Shown: positions 16,160 to 25,393, counted from the stretch's first letter. The stretch is 36,552 nt of DNA from Ferruginibacter sp. (GCF_014377975.1 NZ_JACMOO010000018.1:1-36552); one strand, 5' to 3'. Notes: generated from the sequence alone by a model not told the origin. Numbers and translations: made by a program.

Positions 16160-16290
16160 TGTTAAGGATTTTATAAAGCGCAGATATTTTTTATCATTTG
16201 TAATGTTATCAGGCCAGCTCTTTTTTACACCAAAAGGTTTTATCTACCTTTACCTTTTAGTTATTTATTTTAAAAAGTAAAACTTATTAT

Positions 16291-17511
16291 ATGCCCGGAT
16301 TTGAATTTTTTGGAGCAGAAGAACGTAAAGAAGTAAATGATGTTTTGGAAACAGGTATCCTTATGCGGTATGGTTTTGATGGCCCCAGGAAAGGTATTTG
16401 GAAAAGCAAGGAAATGGAAGCGGCGGTTTGTGAAACTTTTGGTTGCAGGTATGCCCAGCTGGTGAGCAGCGGAACCGCTGCATTAACCGCAGCAATGAAC
16501 GCTTTAGGGATTGGTTATGGCGATGAAATAATTGTGCCGGCCTTTACTTTTGTGGCAAGTTTTGAAGCAGTGCTTTCTGTAGGAGCCGTGCCTGTTTTGG
16601 TTGATGTGGATGATACACTAACGCTGAATCCGGAGGCAGTGCGCAATGCCATTACCCCAAAAACAAAATGCATTATGCCGGTGCACATGTGTGGAGGCAT
16701 GGCCGACATGGATGCATTGGTAGCTATCTGTAAAGAGCACAATCTTATTTTACTGGAAGATGCCTGCCAGAGCATTGGCGGTACTTACAAAGGAAAAAAA
16801 CTGGGTACCATCGGCGATGCCGGTACTTTTAGTTTTGATTTTGTAAAAACAATTACCTGCGGAGAAGGTGGAGTAATTATGACCAACCGGGAAGACGTGT
16901 ACATTGCCAGCGATGGGTACAGCGATCACGGGCACGACCACAAGGGAGGCCTGGACCGTGGTGCCGATCTTCATCCTTTTATTGGGTATAATTTCCGCAT
17001 TAGTGAACTTCATGCTGCAGTAGGCGTTGCTCAAATAAAAAAGCTGGATACATTTTTAAGGATTCAGCGCAGCAATAACAAGCTGCTGCGGGAAATTTTA
17101 GCTACCATTCCTGAAATTTCTTTTAGACGGATACCAGATGAAGCAGGTGACAGTTGTAGTTTTTTAAGCTGGTTTTTACCAACAGAAGCCATCACAAAAG
17201 CGGTAGTGGCCGAAATGAAAATTCAAGGAATATTGGCTGGTAACTTTTACTGGTTTGTAAACAACTGGCATTATATCACCAAATGGGATCACCTGAAAAA
17301 TGCAGTTACCCTCAATCATGTTCATCCGGATTTAAAGGCTGCTGTTATTCACCATGCCAATAAAGATTTTAGTGCCAGTGACGCTGTAATGGGCCGTTGC
17401 ATTTCTACCGCCATCAGTTTATTGTGGACGGAAGAACAGATAAAAGCAAAAGGCGAACAGATGAAAGCAGTAATTAATAAAATTTTAAAGGAACAACAGG
17501 TACATGCCTGA
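16291..17511 (+). CDS. DegT/DnrJ/EryC1/StrS-type PLP aminotransferase
   Basis: 406 residues, fold type I aminotransferase. The PLP-binding lysine is K186 in TFSFDFVKTITCGEGGVIMT. Other landmarks are SSGTAALTAAMNALGIGYGD (phosphate cup), PAFTFVASFEAVLSVGAVPV, EDACQSIGGTYKGKKLGTIG and NFRISELHAAVGVAQIKKLD. Family members transfer an amino group to keto sugars for lipopolysaccharide or antibiotic precursors. From memory, the opening MPGFEFFGAEERKEV, the SDHGHDH segment and YWFVNNWHYITKWDHLK resemble the group containing KdnA (8-amino-Kdo synthesis); I cannot verify that here and no kdnB-like gene is adjacent. A near-match -7 box (TACCTTTA, 16245-16252) precedes the ATG. A terminator follows. Confidence 0.88.
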   Translation: MPGFEFFGAEERKEVNDVLETGILMRYGFDGPRKGIWKSKEMEAAVCETFGCRYAQLVSSGTAALTAAMNALGIGYGDEIIVPAFTFVASFEAVLSVGAVPVLVDVDDTLTLNPEAVRNAITPKTKCIMPVHMCGGMADMDALVAICKEHNLILLEDACQSIGGTYKGKKLGTIGDAGTFSFDFVKTITCGEGGVIMTNREDVYIASDGYSDHGHDHKGGLDRGADLHPFIGYNFRISELHAAVGVAQIKKLDTFLRIQRSNNKLLREILATIPEISFRRIPDEAGDSCSFLSWFLPTEAITKAVVAEMKIQGILAGNFYWFVNNWHYITKWDHLKNAVTLNHVHPDLKAAVIHHANKDFSASDAVMGRCISTAISLLWTEEQIKAKGEQMKAVINKILKEQQVHA

Positions 17512-17534
17512 GAAAGAAGAATTTTTATTTAAAG

Positions 17535-17562
17535 GGCATCTGCATTTGTAGATGCCTTTTTT
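17535..17562 (+). terminator. Intrinsic terminator after the aminotransferase gene
   Basis: Stem GGCATCT (17535-17541) and AGATGCC (17550-17556), 8-base loop, then six T. It lies 23 bases after the aminotransferase stop, at the end of the convergent small secreted-protein gene. Confidence 0.85.
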
Positions 17563-17887
17563 AATTTACCCGCTTCTTTCCTTCCATCCTGTCACAATCT
17601 TCCACAGTACCCAATCTGAATTTAAACGGAATTTTAGCAGTTTTTTCAAATATTATCTCCTGCTTGCAAAAAAAACCCAATTGTGAGGCATAATAACCCG
17701 GTGATAAAAATGGTGGAGGACTGGTAATCTGCCGGTAATCCTGATTTAATAAAACACCCGTCGGTATTAGTTTTACTGTTGTTTTAAGCAACGAAAAGGT
17801 TGTCTTTAAGGGCTGTAAATTCTGGCAATAAGTATTGCCCGCCACAAAAATCATGCAGAAAAATAAAAGTTTAGCTTTTTTATACAC
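17561..17887 (-). CDS. Small secreted protein, conserved in Bacteroidota but of unknown function
   Basis: 108 residues. A signal peptide (about 1-21, KAKLLFFCMIFVAGNTYC-Q) is followed by a mature domain with LNQDYRQITSPPPFLSPGYY, ASQLGFFCKQEIIFEKTAKI and PFKFRLGTVEDCDRMEGKK. The 'FFCKQE..fEK..k.P.kFRLG....c...EGK' pattern recurs in short exported Bacteroidota proteins I remember, so I take it as real, but no function is known. The start is a GTG at 17885-17887 because an in-frame TGA lies directly upstream and the next Met would cut into the signal peptide. It is monocistronic and convergent with the aminotransferase gene. Confidence 0.72.
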   Translation of the reverse strand: MYKKAKLLFFCMIFVAGNTYCQNLQPLKTTFSLLKTTVKLIPTGVLLNQDYRQITSPPPFLSPGYYASQLGFFCKQEIIFEKTAKIPFKFRLGTVEDCDRMEGKKRVN

Positions 17888-18096
17888 TTTTCAAAGTTCA
17901 ATATTTGTAAATTTACGTTTTTATATCAATAATAGTTTGATGGGTGTCCAATATTCTCAGGTGTTTAACCATGTTATACCAGCCTAAACTGCAATGATGC
18001 TTTGCTTCACTAAAGTTCAGGATGGGTATTAAAAATGTCCCGGCAACAAAAAATAATAAATTACTCTAATTGTTTTAAATACCCCTTAAAAAAAAT

Positions 18097-19584
18097 ATGG
18101 CATTAAGTCAAGGATTATACCAGCGGCAGTTACAAAAATTATCTCCCCAGCAAATTCAGTTAATGAAATTGCTACAGGTTCCCACCGCCTTGCTGGAAGA
18201 ACGTATTAAGGAAGAGTTGGAAGAAAATCCCGCACTGGAAACCGGTGAGGAAGACGAAGCAGAGGAATTCGAAAATGACAATACAGAAGAATTTGAATCA
18301 CCTGTAGATGAATTTGAACCAGATGGCAGCCAGGATGAATATGAAAGTATTGACATCAGTGATTATGTACAGGAGGGGGATGATGATATTGCTGATTACA
18401 AAATGAGGGACGAAAATTACCCCGAACAGGATGATAGCAAAGTGATACCGCATAAAGTAGAAACTGGTTTTAACGAATTAATGCTGGAGCAACTTGGACA
18501 GCTTAGCCTGGATGAACATAAGCAAAGCGTAGCAGAGCAAATTATAGGTAACTTGGATGATGATGGTTATTTGCGCAGGGATATCGGTGCTATTGTAGAT
18601 GACCTTGCTTTTAGACAAAATATTATAACAGATGAAGAAGAAATTAGCCAGCTTGTTTTACTGATTCAGCAGTTTGACCCACCGGGCGTATGTGCCCGTA
18701 ACTTGCAGGAATGCCTGCTGATACAGTTGGAAAGAAATGTATACCAGGGCAAACATGTGGAAATGGCCATAAAGGTTTTAGATAAATATTTTGAAGAATT
18801 TACTAAAAAACACTACGAAAAAATACAAAAGGGTTTAAATATTACTGACGACCAGTTAAGAGAAATTATTAACCAGATTATAAAGCTGAATCCTAAACCA
18901 GGAGGTAATGTTGGCGAAAGCAGTAAGGGGGAGGGTTACGTGATACCGGATTTTTTTATTATCAATAATGCGGGCAAATTAGAGCTTACCCTTAACAGCA
19001 GAAATGCCCCGGATCTGCGGATCAGCGAGGGCTATCGGGATATGCTAAAGGATTATGACAAGGGTACAAAAAAAGATAAAAGACAAAAGGAAGCGGTATT
19101 GTTTATTAAACAGAAAATTGATGCGGCCAAGTGGTTTATAGATGCCATCAAACAACGGCAGCACACATTATTAAGTTCAATGGATGCTATTATGACCTAC
19201 CAGTATGATTTTTTTGTAACGGGCGATGAAACCGAATTAAGGCCGATGATTTTAAAAGACATTGCCGAAAAAACGAACCTTGATATCAGCACGATCAGCC
19301 GGGTTGCCAATAGCAAATTTGTACAAACAGAATTTGGAACCTACCGTTTAAAGTTTTTCTTTAGTGAAAGTTTACAAACAGACAGCGGGGAAGAAGTAAG
19401 CACCAGGGAAGTTAAAAAAATACTGAGCGACCTGATAGAAGGCGAAAGCAAAAAGCGCCCCTTAAGCGATGAAAGATTAACGGAATTATTACAGGAAAAG
19501 GGGTATAATATTGCGAGAAGAACAGTGGCTAAATACAGGGAACAGTTAAATGTACCTGTGGCAAGATTAAGAAAAGAATTATAA
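18097..19584 (+). CDS. rpoN: RNA polymerase sigma-54 factor
   Basis: 495 residues, full length. Region I (LSPQQIQLMKLLQVPTALLE, ERIKEELEENPALETGEEDE) carries the Gln/Leu-rich activator-interacting helices. Region II is a long acidic linker (about 45-120, EDEAEEFENDNTEEFESP and on). The core-binding domain follows. The DNA-binding part contains the HTH (DISTISRVANSKFVQTEFGT) and the RpoN box ARRTVAKYRE (residues 473-482), close to the family signature ARRTVAKYRE. Sigma-54 needs an AAA+ activator; none is in this window. I found no convincing -24/-12 promoter here, so its targets lie elsewhere. It is followed by a 4-6 TM protein gene after 35 bases. Confidence 0.97.
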   Translation: MALSQGLYQRQLQKLSPQQIQLMKLLQVPTALLEERIKEELEENPALETGEEDEAEEFENDNTEEFESPVDEFEPDGSQDEYESIDISDYVQEGDDDIADYKMRDENYPEQDDSKVIPHKVETGFNELMLEQLGQLSLDEHKQSVAEQIIGNLDDDGYLRRDIGAIVDDLAFRQNIITDEEEISQLVLLIQQFDPPGVCARNLQECLLIQLERNVYQGKHVEMAIKVLDKYFEEFTKKHYEKIQKGLNITDDQLREIINQIIKLNPKPGGNVGESSKGEGYVIPDFFIINNAGKLELTLNSRNAPDLRISEGYRDMLKDYDKGTKKDKRQKEAVLFIKQKIDAAKWFIDAIKQRQHTLLSSMDAIMTYQYDFFVTGDETELRPMILKDIAEKTNLDISTISRVANSKFVQTEFGTYRLKFFFSESLQTDSGEEVSTREVKKILSDLIEGESKKRPLSDERLTELLQEKGYNIARRTVAKYREQLNVPVARLRKEL

Positions 19585-19619
19585 AACATTCCTGAATCAG
19601 AAATAATGAAAAGTATCAA

Positions 19620-20303
19620 ATGTTAAATAGTGAATTGTCTTTTTCCGGCAAAGCGGAGCCAACCGACAGAAGCCACCAGCCTGGTATTGTGCGTTTTTTT
19701 GCGCAGGTTATCTCTATCGTTTTTCATCCCCTGTTTATTCCTTTTTATGTATGCTGGTTTTTAGCATTTATACATCCGTCGTATTTTTCTGGATTTAGCG
19801 TGCCATACAAATTAAGGGTATTGTTAATGGTAACCATTAATGCCATTGCTTATCCGCTTATTACCATCCTCCTGTTAAAAGCACTCGGTTTTATTGATTC
19901 TGTTTTTTTTTATACACAACAAGACCGTATTCTGCTGTATGTAACTTCTATGATATTTTTCTTTTGGGCTCAATATTCTTTAAGGGAGCAGCCGCAAATA
20001 CCCAGGATTCTGGTTGCATTTATGTTTGGTGTATTTATATCATCCGCAGTCGCATTAATTGCCAATATTTATTTTAAAATAAGTATGCATGCTATTGGCA
20101 TGGGCGGGTTAATTGGTATTTGTTTTATCATCATGCAGCAAAATACTATGCTCATGACCTGGGCATTAAGCACTGCATTTTTAATTGCCGGGCTGGTTTG
20201 CACAGCCCGTTTAATTGTGGGTGATCATACTTCAAAAGAAATTTATACCGGCTTACTGGCTGGCTTTATTTGCCAATTAACAGGAGCTGCCATACACTTA
20301 TAA
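19620..20303 (+). CDS. Multi-pass membrane protein, unknown function (PAP2-like features)
   Basis: 227 residues with about six hydrophobic segments after a polar N-terminus (MLNSELSFSGKAEPTDRSHQ). The last segments carry ARLIVGDHTSKEIYTGLLAG, in which R...H....E is reminiscent of the C-terminal motif of PAP2-type phosphatases (SR..l..H...dv..G). The first PAP2 motif (KxxxxxxRP) is not seen, so the enzyme activity is doubtful and I prefer 'membrane protein'. ATG at 19620; another upstream ATG at 19605 is in a different frame. It follows rpoN by 35 bases and is probably co-transcribed, ending at the strong terminator 11 bases after its stop. Confidence 0.75.
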   Translation: MLNSELSFSGKAEPTDRSHQPGIVRFFAQVISIVFHPLFIPFYVCWFLAFIHPSYFSGFSVPYKLRVLLMVTINAIAYPLITILLLKALGFIDSVFFYTQQDRILLYVTSMIFFFWAQYSLREQPQIPRILVAFMFGVFISSAVALIANIYFKISMHAIGMGGLIGICFIIMQQNTMLMTWALSTAFLIAGLVCTARLIVGDHTSKEIYTGLLAGFICQLTGAAIHL

Positions 20304-20313
20304 AAACGAAAAA

Positions 20314-20341
20314 GACCCCGTCCAATCACGGGGTCATTTTT
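20314..20341. terminator. Strong intrinsic terminator after the rpoN unit
   Basis: Perfect 8-bp stem GACCCCGT / ACGGGGTC (20314-20321, 20328-20335) with a 6-base loop, then a T5 run. A-rich sequence on the left gives a T-run on the other strand too, so it may work in both directions. Confidence 0.88.
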
Positions 20342-20815
20342 CTCTGTCGTGCCTAACAATAAAAGGTAAACTGTAGATTTTTATATCGATAAAATAATAT
20401 AGTATAACTGCACTGTAAAAAATCATATCCCCATTTTCATTTTATATTGCGGCTTAATTAATTACTCAGGTGATAGGGACAACCGTACCATGCAAAAATT
20501 GCAAATAAATATTGCTGATTTTTTTTATGAAGTCTTAATGTTTGGGATAAAAATTTTCTGTATTGATATCAGTAAAGGATAAACGTCCCTGTAAAAAGGA
20601 GCTGCAAAAAAGAAGTTTCAATAGTTGGTGGTTTTTCAGGTTAACAATCTGTTGATTGCTTGGTTTCAATATATAAATCGTTAAAACAAAAACTTTATTG
20701 CAGCAACAATAAAAAAAGTAAAGGGGTTGTATTTTGTTTTTTCTTATCTTAACAGCTTTCATAACGATTACTACAATTGCATGCCGGTTGAGCTAACCCT
20801 TTAATTATTTTAGCC
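20342..20815. other. Long non-coding gap before the urease cluster
   Basis: About 470 bases of AT-rich DNA. No convincing gene: a 30-codon plus-strand frame (from about 20490) and a 75-codon minus-strand frame have no recognisable pattern. TATTTTAG at 20806-20813 is close to the -7 consensus but sits two bases from the ureA ATG, so I do not claim the promoter. Something controlling urease transcription probably lies here. Confidence 0.5.
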
Positions 20816-21121
20816 ATGCATTTATCACCAAGAGAGTCTGAAAAGCTGTTACTTTTTTTAGCAGGAGAACTGGCAGAAAAAAGAAAAGCCCGTGGATTAA
20901 AATTAAACTACCCTGAAGCCATTGCGCTTATCAGCAGTCATTTACAGGAAGCCGCCCGGGATGGCAAAACAGTTGCAGAACTAATGCAATATGGCTGTAC
21001 CATTTTAACTGCCAATGATGTAATGGAAGGTATCCCCGAAATGATTTCCGAAATACAGATAGAAGCCACTTTTCCCGATGGCACAAAACTGGTAACAGTG
21101 CATGATCCAATCCGGATGTAA
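20816..21121 (+). CDS. ureA: Urease gamma subunit
   Basis: 101 residues, the standard length of bacterial UreA. Family landmarks are [20 protein letters not shown], the basic [19 protein letters not shown], then [20 protein letters not shown] and the ending [14 protein letters not shown]. It forms the trimeric base of the (UreA-UreB-UreC)3 holoenzyme that hydrolyses urea to ammonia and carbamate in the cytoplasm. It is the first gene of the cluster and is separate from ureB (91-base gap), not fused as in Helicobacter. Confidence 0.96.
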   Translation: MHLSPRESEKLLLFLAGELAEKRKARGLKLNYPEAIALISSHLQEAARDGKTVAELMQYGCTILTANDVMEGIPEMISEIQIEATFPDGTKLVTVHDPIRM

Positions 21122-21212
21122 AGGCGTTGCGGCAATACATCATGCAGCAACTGCTATTTTATTGCAAAAATTTTAATGCTTTTTTAATGAAATAAGAACA
21201 AAAAAACTCTTT

Positions 21213-21587
21213 ATGATACCAGGAGAATATATTTTAGCCGATGGCGACATTGTATGTAATGCAGGCAGAAATACCCTGCGGATAACAGTAGTAAATACGG
21301 GTGACCGGCCTATACAGGTGGGCTCGCATTTTCACTTTTTTGAAGTAAACAAGCAAATGGAATTTAACCGCGAAAAGGCATTTGGAATGCGCCTGAATAT
21401 TGCCGCAGGAACCGCCGTACGTTTTGAACCCGGCGAAGAAAAAGATGTAGAGCTGGTAGCATTTGGCGGCAATAAAAAAATAAAAGGCTTTAATAATTTG
21501 GTGGATGGTGAAACCGTTTCTGCAACTGCAAAAGCAACTGCAATGGAAAAGGTACAGTTACTTCATTTTAAAAATAACAATGGATGA
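21213..21587 (+). CDS. ureB: Urease beta subunit
   Basis: 124 residues, all-beta subunit. It contains [40 protein letters not shown] and [20 protein letters not shown], then [20 protein letters not shown]. The '[15 protein letters not shown]' stretch is diagnostic. The last ~20 residues ([20 protein letters not shown]) extend beyond the shorter enterobacterial UreB. Its 3' end overlaps ureC by 4 bases (ATGA at 21584-21587), so the two structural subunits are translationally coupled. Confidence 0.96.
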   Translation: MIPGEYILADGDIVCNAGRNTLRITVVNTGDRPIQVGSHFHFFEVNKQMEFNREKAFGMRLNIAAGTAVRFEPGEEKDVELVAFGGNKKIKGFNNLVDGETVSATAKATAMEKVQLLHFKNNNG

Positions 21588-23305
21588 GTTTACATATTAG
21601 CAGAAAAAAATATGCCAGCATGTATGGCCCAACAACAGGAGATAAAATCAGGCTGGGTGATACCGCATTACTAATCGAAATTGAAAAAGACCACACGGTG
21701 TATGGCGATGAGGCAAAGTTTGGCGGTGGTAAAACTATTCGGGATGGGATGGCGCAATCGGCAACGGCTACACGCAGTGAATGCGTATTGGATTTTGTTA
21801 TTACCAGTGTAATGATCATTGATCACTGGGGTATTGAAAAGGCCGACATTGGCATCAAAGATGGAAAAATAGTGGGTATCGGAAAAGCGGGTAATCCCGA
21901 TACCATGGAAGGGATAACTCCCAATATGATTATTGGCGCCAGTACCGAAGTGCATGGCGGTGCCGGGCTGATAGCCACTGCAGGCGGCATTGATACGCAT
22001 ATTCATTTTATTTGTCCCCAACAAATTGACCACGCTTTATTTAGTGGCATTACTACCATGATTGGTGGTGGCACCGGTCCGGCAGATGGAACCAACGCCA
22101 CCACGGTTACACCCGGCGCATGGAACATTCGGAAAATGCTGGAGGCTGCTGAAGCTTTTCCGGTGAACCTCGGCTTTTTCGGCAAAGGAAATTGTGCATC
22201 ACTGGCTCCGCTGGAAGAACAGATTGAAGCGGGTGCATTGGGTTTAAAAATTCACGAAGACTGGGGCAGCACCACCGCAGTAATTGATGCGGCTTTGCAA
22301 ATTGCAGATAAGTATGATGTGCAGGTAGCGATACATACGGATACTTTAAATGAAGGCGGTTTCCTGGAAGACACCATCAATGCCATTAACGGCAGAGTGA
22401 TACATACCTTTCATACCGAAGGCGCCGGTGGCGGCCATGCACCTGATATTATCAAAGCAGCGATGTACCCAAATGTTTTGCCTTCATCAACGAACCCTAC
22501 AAGGCCTTATACCATCAATACCATTGATGAACATTTAGACATGCTGATGGTTTGCCATCACTTAGATAAAAACGTGCCGGAAGATGTAGCTTTTGCCGAT
22601 AGCAGGATACGGCCGGAAACCATTGCAGCTGAAGATATTTTGCATGATATGGGCGTTTTTAGCATGATGAGCAGTGACAGCCAGGCAATGGGAAGGGTGG
22701 CAGAAGTGATTACAAGAACCTGGCAAACCGCCCACAAAATGAAAGTGCAGCGGGGCGCATTGGCAGAAGATGAAGATAATAACAATGACAATTTCAGGGT
22801 AAAAAGGTTTGTTGCCAAGTATACCATTAACCCTGCAATTACACATGGAATTTCAGAATATGTTGGTTCGATAGAAGCAGGCAAGCTGGCGGATATTGTG
22901 TTGTGGAAACCCGCTTTGTTTGGTGCCAAGCCAGAGATGATCATTAAGGGAGGAATGATTATTGCGGCAAGAATGGGCGACCCCAATGCGTCAATACCCA
23001 CGCCTCAGCCTGTTGTATACCGGCACATGTTTGGGGCTTACGGAAAAGCATTATTTGCAACCTGTGCCACTTTTGTATCCAAAATTTCTTTAGAAAAAAA
23101 TATTGTACAAAAATATAATTTACAGAAGATGGTGTTGCCTGTTAAAAACTGTCGCAATATTTCAAAAAAACATTTGATACACAATGACGCCACACCGCTG
23201 ATAGAAGTAAACCCGGAAAATTATGAGGTGAAGGTTGATGGAACACCAATAACCTGTGCTCCTATGGCTGTACTGCCCCTGGCGCAACGCTATTTTTTAT
23301 TTTGA
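21584..23305 (+). CDS. ureC: Urease alpha (catalytic) subunit
   Basis: 573 residues, full length. Every nickel-site residue is in place, at a constant offset of +5 from Klebsiella numbering: H139 and H141 ([11 protein letters not shown]), carbamylated K222 ([11 protein letters not shown]), H251 ([11 protein letters not shown]), H277 ([12 protein letters not shown]) and D365 ([10 protein letters not shown]). The catalytic flap C324-H325-H326 ([20 protein letters not shown]) is intact. The enzyme should therefore be active once UreD/F/G/E load nickel. The C-terminus ([14 protein letters not shown]) is complete and normal. Translation is coupled to ureB. Confidence 0.98.
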   Translation: MSLHISRKKYASMYGPTTGDKIRLGDTALLIEIEKDHTVYGDEAKFGGGKTIRDGMAQSATATRSECVLDFVITSVMIIDHWGIEKADIGIKDGKIVGIGKAGNPDTMEGITPNMIIGASTEVHGGAGLIATAGGIDTHIHFICPQQIDHALFSGITTMIGGGTGPADGTNATTVTPGAWNIRKMLEAAEAFPVNLGFFGKGNCASLAPLEEQIEAGALGLKIHEDWGSTTAVIDAALQIADKYDVQVAIHTDTLNEGGFLEDTINAINGRVIHTFHTEGAGGGHAPDIIKAAMYPNVLPSSTNPTRPYTINTIDEHLDMLMVCHHLDKNVPEDVAFADSRIRPETIAAEDILHDMGVFSMMSSDSQAMGRVAEVITRTWQTAHKMKVQRGALAEDEDNNNDNFRVKRFVAKYTINPAITHGISEYVGSIEAGKLADIVLWKPALFGAKPEMIIKGGMIIAARMGDPNASIPTPQPVVYRHMFGAYGKALFATCATFVSKISLEKNIVQKYNLQKMVLPVKNCRNISKKHLIHNDATPLIEVNPENYEVKVDGTPITCAPMAVLPLAQRYFLF

Positions 23306-23443
23306 AGAAAAGGGATACTGTGTTGATGTGCTAATTCGATAATAAGCTAACGAAGAAGCAACGAAGCAACTGCCCTGTTAATCAACTACGATTATAACAA
23401 ATTATTATATTAGCAAATCAGCTAATTAGCTAATTAAAATACA
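23306..23443. repeat. Short-repeat-rich gap between ureC and ureE
   Basis: 138 bases with recurring words: GCTAATT or GCTAAC at 23330, 23346, 23421 and 23428, a self-complementary AGCTAATTAGCT at 23420-23431, and AGCAACGAAGCAAC at 23357-23370. It may be the remains of an interspersed repeat. It splits an otherwise compact urease operon. No gene or clear promoter is seen. Confidence 0.35.
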
Positions 23444-23947
23444 ATGCTGGTAAAAGAAAAAATAGGGAACCTTGAATTATTTGCAATCAACAACCGTAAC
23501 ATTGATTATGTGTTGCTTGATTGGTATGAAACCAACAAACGCATCCTGCATAAAAAAACGGTGTTGGGCAGGGATATAACGATGAAATTTATAAACGAAA
23601 GTCCCCGGTTAGGTGTGGGGGATATTATTTATGAAGATGACTTTGGTTTGGTGGCTGTTGATATCAATGAATGTGAAGCTATCGTGATAAGGCCAAGATC
23701 AATGTACGAAATGGCGGCGGTTTGTTACGAAATAGGCAATAAGCATTTGCCCCTATTTTACCAGGAAGATGAAATTTTAGTAGCTTTTGAAGCCCCATTG
23801 TTTGCACTGCTGGGTAAAAACGGGTATTCTGTTGAAAAGGCAAAAAGAAAATTAATGACGCCATTAAAAACTACCGTATCGCCACACAGCAACAGCCGCA
23901 TCAGTTTATTTAACAGAATCATAAAGTTAACCTCCGATCCTGAATGA
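23444..23947 (+). CDS. ureE: Urease accessory protein, nickel metallochaperone
   Basis: 167 residues. The N-terminal peptide-binding domain (MLVKEKIGNLELFAINNRNI, DYVLLDWYETNKRILHKKT, GRDITMKF) is followed by the metal-binding domain with EAIVIRPRSMYEMAAVCYEI and GNKHLPLFYQEDEILVAFE. The conserved interface histidine is in GNKHLPL. Unlike Klebsiella UreE it lacks a His-rich tail; the C-terminus is VSPHSNSRISLFNRIIKLTS. It hands nickel to UreG. It overlaps ureF by 4 bases (ATGA). Confidence 0.93.
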   Translation: MLVKEKIGNLELFAINNRNIDYVLLDWYETNKRILHKKTVLGRDITMKFINESPRLGVGDIIYEDDFGLVAVDINECEAIVIRPRSMYEMAAVCYEIGNKHLPLFYQEDEILVAFEAPLFALLGKNGYSVEKAKRKLMTPLKTTVSPHSNSRISLFNRIIKLTSDPE

Positions 23948-24630
23948 GTACCTCCTTATTAAGGTTGCTGCAATTATCTGATCTCACTTTACCGATTGGC
24001 GGTTATGCCCATTCAGCCGGCCTGGAAACCTATGTTCAGCAAGGTATTGTACACAATGCTGCCACCGCAAAAATCTTTGTAACAGAGATGCTTACACGCA
24101 ATTTGCAATATACCGATGCTGCTTTTGTTTCACTGGCATACGATGCTTCAAAACAAAATGATTTTACAAAAATAATAGCATTGGATATAGAATGCACTGC
24201 GGTAAAACTACCCATGGAAATGAGGCTGGCAAGTCAAAAACTCGGTATTCGTTTAATAAAAATATTTCAACCGGTTTCTAAAAATATTTTTACGGAACAA
24301 TATCAAAATGCCATTCTATCCAAAACAACAGTAGGACATTATTGTATTGCCTTTGGCATGTATGCAGCCGTGTTGGATATTGATAAAAAAGATGCACTGA
24401 CCGGATTTTATTACAATGCTGCCGCAGGCTTTGCAACCAACAGCGTTAAACTGATTCCGCTAGGTCAGCAGGATGGACAGGAAATATTGTTTTCATTACA
24501 ACCATTGATACAGCAACTGGCCACTAATTCTATGGAACCCGATACAAATTTAATAGGTTTGTGTTGCGCCGGTTTTGATATTGCCTCTATGCAGCATGAG
24601 GAGTTATATTCGAGATTGTACATGTCGTAA
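23944..24630 (+). CDS. ureF: Urease accessory protein
   Basis: 228 residues, all-helical. The N-terminus LLRLLQLSDLTLPIGGYAHS, then AGLETYVQQGIV is the UreF signature (SD..fPiG.f.hS.GLE). Later landmarks are MRLASQKLGIRLIKIF, FGMYAAVLDIDKKDAL and TGFYYNAAAGFATNSVKLIP, then LGQQDGQEILFSL. UreF bridges UreD and UreG and acts as a GTPase-gating partner during nickel insertion. Co-translated with ureE. It is the last gene of the first half of the cluster. Confidence 0.94.
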   Translation: MSTSLLRLLQLSDLTLPIGGYAHSAGLETYVQQGIVHNAATAKIFVTEMLTRNLQYTDAAFVSLAYDASKQNDFTKIIALDIECTAVKLPMEMRLASQKLGIRLIKIFQPVSKNIFTEQYQNAILSKTTVGHYCIAFGMYAAVLDIDKKDALTGFYYNAAAGFATNSVKLIPLGQQDGQEILFSLQPLIQQLATNSMEPDTNLIGLCCAGFDIASMQHEELYSRLYMS

Positions 24631-24702
24631 GAAAGGAAAATACTTTTACTTCTGAAAGCTTGCATTGTATGTACCGTAAACTAATCTACTTGTATATTTT
24701 TT

Positions 24703-24720
24703 ATTGTAAATAATTACAAT
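24703..24720. promoter_or_regulatory. Inverted repeat TTGTAA-type, ureF-lipoprotein gap
   Basis: ATTGTAA (24703-24709) and TTACAAT (24714-24720) are perfect complements around a 4-base centre. It shares TGTAA...TTACA with two other repeats in this region (25378-25393 and 27640-27663). It could be a regulator site or a weak hairpin; there is no T-run. Confidence 0.4.
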
Positions 24721-24842
24721 ATCGAGATAGTATTGCAGCGTATTGAGCGTTTCTCAAAATATTTTTTAGCAGCTTCCCAACCAAGGTTCAAAAAGTATCG
24801 TCTTTCGTAAAAATCAATTTTTCACTACCAAACAACTTTTAT

Positions 24843-25229
24843 ATGAAAAAGCTTTACTCCATTGTTTCAGTATCAATTTTGGTTTGCGTTGTCTTTAGCT
24901 CCTGCCAAAAAGCCAATTTAAAAAATGAAAATCAGACTATTACACTGAATGTTAGTTTAACCCCTGACCAGTTATATAAATTAGACCTTAGCCAATATGG
25001 CGATGCGGATGATATAGCATCCATCTCTACCCAGGCTGCAGATTTTATTACCAGCGAGGTTAATTTTGATAATAGTTCACAAAAATACTTCTACACTTAT
25101 ACGTCCTCGTTAAACTCAAAAACGGCCTTAAGTAAAACAGAAAAAGTGGTGCTTAGTGTTCACGAACCTGCAGGCAGAAGGCATTGCGATCAAACTATCA
25201 TCACCATTAATTTTACCATCAACGAATAA
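24843..25229 (+). CDS. Small predicted lipoprotein inside the urease cluster, unrecognised
   Basis: 128 residues. The N-terminus MKKLYSIVSVSILVCVVFSS with C21 is a lipoprotein signal (VVFSS-C). The mature part is Thr/Ser/Asn-rich and appears beta-structured: NENQTITLNVSLTPDQLYKL, then DLSQYGDADDIASISTQ, ADFITSEVNFDNSSQKYFYT, and it ends CDQTIITINFTINE. A 'C....TITINFTIN' end strand and EKVVLSVHEPAGRRHCDQ are visible, with two cysteines in the mature chain. I do not recognise a family. It lies on the same strand as the urease genes, 212 bases after ureF and 212 bases before ureG, with a base composition like its neighbours. No known urease component resembles it. Confidence 0.75.
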   Translation: MKKLYSIVSVSILVCVVFSSCQKANLKNENQTITLNVSLTPDQLYKLDLSQYGDADDIASISTQAADFITSEVNFDNSSQKYFYTYTSSLNSKTALSKTEKVVLSVHEPAGRRHCDQTIITINFTINE

Positions 25230-25377
25230 AAGATTTTGGCAAAACAAAAAATAACATTTCAATTAGTATCATTTTAAGCCGTGGTTAATTCCAGTGCTTT
25301 TTTGTTGAGGTATATTTTCTCCAAATCTTAATCAAAACTTTACCTCTTTTTGATGCCACCATCCAAAGATTAAATAG

Positions 25378-25393
25378 TGTAAATACTTTTACA
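25378..25393. promoter_or_regulatory. Inverted repeat TGTAAA-N4-TTTACA upstream of ureG
   Basis: A perfect 6-4-6 palindromic site, 49 bases before the ureG ATG. A TATCTTTA sequence (25430-25437) with a TTTG 21 bases upstream (25405-25408) resembles a promoter, but it ends only 4 bases before the ATG, so a leaderless transcript would be required. The site could bind a dimeric regulator. Confidence 0.4.

Noticed and set aside
20535..20762. 75-codon minus-strand frame in the gap before ureA
   Set aside because: No family pattern, no promoter box and biased composition; treated as non-coding.
22558..23001. Long open frame on the minus strand inside ureC
   Set aside because: It is the complement of a strongly conserved catalytic gene, has no family pattern, and its hydrophobic look follows from the codon content of ureC.
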